Assembly: GCA_020216985.1 (NCBI GenBank)
Contig: JAIWOH010000136.1
Location: 1-10,000, forward strand
Origin: Nitrospira sp.
Lineage (GTDB): Bacteria > Nitrospirota > Nitrospiria > Nitrospirales > Nitrospiraceae
Reading direction: 5' to 3'
DNA length: 10,000 nucleotides
In this document: positions 6,055 through 10,000 of the stretch, in pieces
Position numbering within the stretch: position 1 is the stretch's first letter
Layout of the letters: the number at the start of each line of letters is the position of its first letter
Translations under genes and position numbers: made by a program
Notes under the pieces: model-generated
Seen by the model: the letters and a program-made list of their open reading frames with translations, nothing else
Database searches by the model: none
What the model was told of the DNA's origin: nothing

Positions 6055-6060
6055 AAGGAG
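6055..6060 (+). promoter_or_regulatory. Ribosome binding site of the oxidase gene
   Basis: AAGGAG is a full Shine-Dalgarno match 5 bases before the ATG at 6066. It fixes the start just before the signal peptide. Confidence 0.8.
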
Positions 6061-6065
6061 AACAG

Positions 6066-9000
6066 ATGAATAGCAAGAGAGTGGGCCGGCAGTATGGAGC
6101 AGGATGGCGTTCAACCGTGCTCTCGGTCATGATGGCGAGTGCTGTGATCGTGAGTAGTAATGCGGTCTTAGCACAAACTGGGATGGTCGGCGAGAAACGT
6201 GCCGTGACCGCGAAGCCGGTCCAAACGCGGCAGCTTCCAGTGAGGCCGCTCCCACCCGGTCTTCCCGCTCAATCCTGTCCCGCCACCGCGCTCAAGGCTG
6301 ACGTGGTCGCCATCGACCATCCGATCGTCTTCAACCGGTTCGGGGCCCAAAACATCAATTGGATGATGTACGCCCTGCATCATGATGTGATCGATCTCGA
6401 ATCAGGCCGGCCGTTGGATGCGTCGTTGCTCAAAGAAGTGAGGAGCCGATCCAAGAGCCGCCACATCGCCCTGCGGCCGGATCTGAGACCCAGACCGCTC
6501 GTGCTGCGCGTGGCGGCGGGAAACTATTTGGCCGTCACGGTCACCAATCTGCTGGAGGTGGAATCCGGTTCTCCACCGGATTCTTCCATCGGAAACCCGT
6601 TTCATTCCGACGAGACCGATCTCCTTCCCGGCGTCGATCATCCGATGGAACAGGGCCGGCGCGATCCTCCCGGCACACCGGGTGAGCAGAGGATCTTCCA
6701 CATCGACGAACAGGTGGAGAGCCGCATGATCGGTTTCCATGTGCAGGGATTGGAGCTGGTCAATTCCATCTCGGACGACAGTTCGTTCGTGGGGACCAAT
6801 CCCAATAGCCTTCTCAAGCCGGGTGAGAGCAGAACCTATTGCCTCTTTGCCGCCCGCGAGGGGACCTACGGCATTAGCAGCGATGGGGCCGTGTTCGGAG
6901 GCGACGGCACGGCGGGCAACTCGGCGGTCGGGCTCTTCGGTGTCGTGGCCGTGGAACCAAAGAACGCGCGGTTCTATCGATCGCAGGTCACCGAGGAAGA
7001 ACTTCGCTTGGCGACCAAGGGAACCACGGCTTTCGGCCAACCGATCATCAACTATGAGGCCTTCTATCCTAACGACTGTCCCAGTGGCATCTGGTGCCGA
7101 GAGGGCAAGGCGGGGCTGCCGATTCTGAACATGGTCCATCGGGGCCGTCTCGTGCACAGCGACATCAATGCGATCATTATGGGGCCCAGGCCCGATGGCA
7201 GTTTCCCTCCCTCCACCTATCCGCTTGAGGCGACCGGCAAACGCAACCCGACATTGCCGAATCGGTTGGAGCCGTTCCGCGAATTCGTTTCGGTCTATCA
7301 TGACGAAGCGGCGGCCACCCAAGCCTTTCCCTATTTCTTTGAACATCCGGAGTTACACCATACCCTGCATGGTGTCCGTGACGCCTTCATGATCAACTAT
7401 GGTTCCGGAGGGATCGGCGCGGAGATCATTGCGAACCGCCTCAAAGCCGGGCCTTCTCATGACTGCGTCGATTGCGCCTACGAAGAATTCTTCTTATCTG
7501 CCTTCACAGTGGGTGATGCCGCCATGATCGTCGATCGGCCGGTCAACCTCTCAACGGGGCTCTGCCAGCCGGAATATCTACAGCCTCAATTTGCGGCGGA
7601 GTTTCAGAAGTTTTGCGTTCAACATCCAGAAGATCGAGCCACCAAGGCGTACTATCCATACGACCCCTCCAATGTGCATCACAGTTACATTGGCGACTTC
7701 GTCAAATTCCGCAATGCGCATGTCGGCAAGGAACAGCACATCTACCATCTTCACAACCACCAATGGCTGTTTAATCCCAACGATGACAATTCCAACTACA
7801 TCGACGCCCAGGCCATTGGGCCGGGGTCTGGCTATACCTATGAAATCGCCTTCGGCGGATCAGGCAATCGCAATAGAACCGTCGGCGATGCGATCTTCCA
7901 CTGTCATTTCTATCCGCACTTCGCCCAGGGTATGTGGGCGATGTGGCGCGTTCATGACGTCTTCGAAGCAGGCACGAGGCTCAAGGTCAGTGAGACGAGA
8001 ACAGGTTTCCACGATCAGCCGTTCGGCCTGATGGATGGGACACCGGGCAAGGGCGCGCGGGCTCTGCCTGATGGAGAGATCGTGGCCGGCGCGCCGATTC
8101 CCGCCGTCGTGCCACTCCCCGGTAAAGCGCTTGCGCCCATGCCGGGGAAGGTAACCGTGCAGCCGCGTATCGGGCTTGACGGTCAAGTGCACGGTTCGGT
8201 GGCGAGGGTGATCGAGCGTGAGCGCAACCCTGGCTTTCCGTTCTGGGTGGCAGGAATCGAAAAGACAGTCGGATCCCGTCCCACGACCCCCCCTTTAGAC
8301 ATGTCGGAAATTCCCGGCGTGGTGAAAGGGCACGACGGAGGGCTCCCGCGCCATGCCTTGCACGGCTATTCGGCCGATGCCCATTCGGACGATACTCTCT
8401 CTCGACATAGTGCCAAGAAAGAAATCTCGGAGGCCAAGCCGGAGTTTTTCCCGGAACAGGGGACCGATTTGGAACGGGTCGCTATGGATTATCACGCCAT
8501 GCACCACCCGACAGTGAAGCTCACGGCCGCTGGTGCGGTGGCAGGTCCGGCCCTCTTTCGGACGAACGGAGCCCCGCCGATTCCCGGCGCGCCGTTTAAC
8601 GAGCCCTGCATTGATGATCGAGGCAAGTTATTAATGACCGGCCAAGACGCCCGCTTCTTCGGCGGCGCTCCAGGCACCTGGTTGAAGGTGAGCGACGTGC
8701 TGCCGGGCGGGATCGAATTCGGTGCCGATAGGCCGCGCGTGTATAAAGGGGCCAATATCCAGCTCGACGTGGTGTTCAACAAGCTCGGCTATCATTATCC
8801 TCAGCAGCGAATCTTGGCCCTGTGGGAGGATGTCCCGCTGCTTCTGCGCAAGGCCTTGGCCCCGGAGCCGCTCGTGATCCGCATGAACACCTTTGACTGT
8901 GCCATGTACGCACACACCAATTTGGTGCCGCTCAAATTCTACGAAGACGACTATCAAATCGAGACCCCGACGGATGTCATCGGTCAACATATCCATCTTC

Positions 9001-10000
9001 CCAAGTGGGACTTGACCTCGGCGGACGGAGGCGCCAACGGCTGGAACTACGAGGACGGCACCTTCTCGCCCGGCACCGTGCGCGAGCGCATTCACGCAAT
9101 CAATGAGTGGAATGCCAAACACCCCGCTCAGGCCGTGCCCCATCCGGTGACCGGGGTCACGACCCTGGTGCCGGCGGTCCATCCGTTCTTCAACGGAGAC
9201 AATCCGGTGATCGCAGGTCCGATCCGATTGCAAAAGCCTGGTGAAGCCTGTCTGAAGGCGTGGGAAGAGGCCAAGGGAGACGCCCATGAGTTTGAGCATA
9301 AGTTTGGTATGCCCGGCGTCTGCGATTGGCTGGGGGCGAGGACCACGTTGCAACGATGGTTCTCCGATCCGGTTGTGAATACCGGCCATGTCCATCGGGG
9401 GCTCGGCACGACCTTCACCCATGATCACCTTGGACCCTCCACGCACCAGCAGGTAGGCCTCTACGCCACCATGTTGAGCGAGCCGCCCGGTTCGGAATGG
9501 CGACACAATGAGACAGGGCAGAAACTCTACGATCCGGCCATCCGTCAGGACGGAGGTCCCACCTCGTGGCAGGCGGTGATTGCCGGGAAAAAGGGGACCG
9601 GTCTGGACCTTGACAAGGACAAGCAGGACGATTCTCACCGGGAGTTCTTTATCCAGTTCGGCGACTTCCAACATGCCTATGAGAAGGGAGTGTACGTCGG
9701 CGTCAACGAGAAGGGCTGGTCCTACGAGGTCGATACGAACGTCAAACCGACGCCTGACACCTATCGGTTTGCCATCCATCCATCACATCGAAAGCCGACG
9801 AATCCAGTCTTTCCAGACATCGTAGCCTATGAGCCGACCTGTCCAGGCGGAAAAAACGAATCACGCCTGCACGGTGCGGTGTACAACAACCCTGATCCTC
9901 CGCTCAGGCCCTGCCCTGAGGCGATCTCAGCCGATGACGTCGGCATGATGGTGGTGAACTATCGCAACGAACCGGTCGCTTCCCGTGTGTACGATCCCAA
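6066..10000 (+). CDS. Very large exported multicopper oxidase (3' end beyond the window)
   Basis: The frame runs without a stop from ATG 6066 to the window end, at least 1311 residues. Residues 1-36 are a Sec signal peptide (basic start, hydrophobic core, cut after AVLA), so the enzyme acts outside the cytoplasm. Residues about 70-300 look like a cupredoxin domain without copper ligands (LRVAAGNYLAVTVTN, FHVQGLELV, GTYGISSDG). Copper motif C is HIYHLHNHQW (H558, H561, H563) and motif D is HCHFYPHFAQGM (H612, C613, H614, H618, M623). A Pro/Gly-rich stretch (about 655-760) leads to a second half with motif A, HIHLPKWD (H975, H977), and motif B, THDHLGPSTHQQVGLY (H1119, H1121). All ligands for one type 1 copper and a trinuclear cluster are present, but the order is C-D-A-B. 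Size and style suggest the MofA/McoA/MnxG group linked to Mn(II) oxidation. The substrate (Mn, Fe, Cu or organic) cannot be read from the sequence. Confidence 0.92.
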   Translation, partial: MNSKRVGRQYGAGWRSTVLSVMMASAVIVSSNAVLAQTGMVGEKRAVTAKPVQTRQLPVRPLPPGLPAQSCPATALKADVVAIDHPIVFNRFGAQNINWMMYALHHDVIDLESGRPLDASLLKEVRSRSKSRHIALRPDLRPRPLVLRVAAGNYLAVTVTNLLEVESGSPPDSSIGNPFHSDETDLLPGVDHPMEQGRRDPPGTPGEQRIFHIDEQVESRMIGFHVQGLELVNSISDDSSFVGTNPNSLLKPGESRTYCLFAAREGTYGISSDGAVFGGDGTAGNSAVGLFGVVAVEPKNARFYRSQVTEEELRLATKGTTAFGQPIINYEAFYPNDCPSGIWCREGKAGLPILNMVHRGRLVHSDINAIIMGPRPDGSFPPSTYPLEATGKRNPTLPNRLEPFREFVSVYHDEAAATQAFPYFFEHPELHHTLHGVRDAFMINYGSGGIGAEIIANRLKAGPSHDCVDCAYEEFFLSAFTVGDAAMIVDRPVNLSTGLCQPEYLQPQFAAEFQKFCVQHPEDRATKAYYPYDPSNVHHSYIGDFVKFRNAHVGKEQHIYHLHNHQWLFNPNDDNSNYIDAQAIGPGSGYTYEIAFGGSGNRNRTVGDAIFHCHFYPHFAQGMWAMWRVHDVFEAGTRLKVSETRTGFHDQPFGLMDGTPGKGARALPDGEIVAGAPIPAVVPLPGKALAPMPGKVTVQPRIGLDGQVHGSVARVIERERNPGFPFWVAGIEKTVGSRPTTPPLDMSEIPGVVKGHDGGLPRHALHGYSADAHSDDTLSRHSAKKEISEAKPEFFPEQGTDLERVAMDYHAMHHPTVKLTAAGAVAGPALFRTNGAPPIPGAPFNEPCIDDRGKLLMTGQDARFFGGAPGTWLKVSDVLPGGIEFGADRPRVYKGANIQLDVVFNKLGYHYPQQRILALWEDVPLLLRKALAPEPLVIRMNTFDCAMYAHTNLVPLKFYEDDYQIETPTDVIGQHIHLPKWDLTSADGGANGWNYEDGTFSPGTVRERIHAINEWNAKHPAQAVPHPVTGVTTLVPAVHPFFNGDNPVIAGPIRLQKPGEACLKAWEEAKGDAHEFEHKFGMPGVCDWLGARTTLQRWFSDPVVNTGHVHRGLGTTFTHDHLGPSTHQQVGLYATMLSEPPGSEWRHNETGQKLYDPAIRQDGGPTSWQAVIAGKKGTGLDLDKDKQDDSHREFFIQFGDFQHAYEKGVYVGVNEKGWSYEVDTNVKPTPDTYRFAIHPSHRKPTNPVFPDIVAYEPTCPGGKNESRLHGAVYNNPDPPLRPCPEAISADDVGMMVVNYRNEPVASRVYDP

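Larger units (their letters stand above)
5667..6065. other. Divergent intergenic region between cas operon and oxidase gene
   Basis: These 399 bases separate the leftward cas1 start from the rightward oxidase start. The region contains promoter and operator-like elements listed separately, and no CRISPR repeat-spacer array: no unit of 25 or more bases recurs. Open frames on both strands have no credible start, composition or recognisable protein. Base composition is more AT-rich than in the flanking genes, as expected for regulatory DNA. Confidence 0.7.

Noticed and set aside
5670..6130. Short open frames on both strands of the intergenic region (115 and 131 codons)
   Set aside because: They cover promoters and repeats, lack ribosome binding sites and show no protein-like composition or motif.
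6402..7346. 314-codon minus-strand open frame inside the oxidase region
   Set aside because: The plus strand here encodes recognisable cupredoxin sequence continuous with the copper motifs. The antisense frame has no known motif or ribosome binding site.
8631..9779. 382-codon minus-strand open frame inside the oxidase region
   Set aside because: It is antisense to the copper motif A and B part of the oxidase; same reverse-strand artefact.

Overview
The window is GC-rich (about 60% by eye) bacterial DNA. Gene style, the CusR/CusS-type two-component pair and the very large secreted multicopper oxidase are reminiscent of Nitrospira or related Nitrospirota, but this is an impression from protein style only; a deltaproteobacterial or gammaproteobacterial source cannot be excluded.

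Layout: (1) 1-331, the 3' end of a small unrecognised gene, plus strand. (2) 459-1130 and 1206-2597, a plus-strand response regulator and sensor histidine kinase pair (OmpR/PhoB class, CusRS-like), preceded by an extended -10 promoter. (3) 2669-5666, a compact minus-strand CRISPR operon read leftward in the order cas1, second divergent cas1, cas2, cas6, with neighbouring genes overlapping or separated by 10 bases. Both edges of this operon lie inside the window: a 71-base convergent gap to the histidine kinase on one side and a 399-base divergent intergenic region on the other. No effector (interference) gene and no CRISPR array is present here. (4) 5667-6065, the divergent intergenic region. 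It holds a strong sigma70-type promoter for the rightward gene, phased direct repeats overlapping its -35 box, a 14-base palindrome, an 11-base inverted repeat pair and a weaker candidate cas promoter. (5) 6066 to the window end, an open reading frame of at least 1311 codons for an exported multicopper oxidase, truncated by the window edge.

How the parts may work together: the cas operon looks like a stand-alone spacer-acquisition and crRNA-processing module that would have to serve effectors and arrays elsewhere in the genome. Its two Cas1 proteins differ sharply: the first keeps the expected catalytic residues, while the second has Arg where the catalytic Glu should be, suggesting an asymmetric integrase or a structural partner. 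The oxidase carries all four copper-binding motifs, but with the C and D motifs in the N-terminal half and the A and B motifs in the C-terminal half, the reverse of laccase order. The oxidase has its own promoter with operator-like repeats. Whether the two-component pair upstream controls it is unknown.
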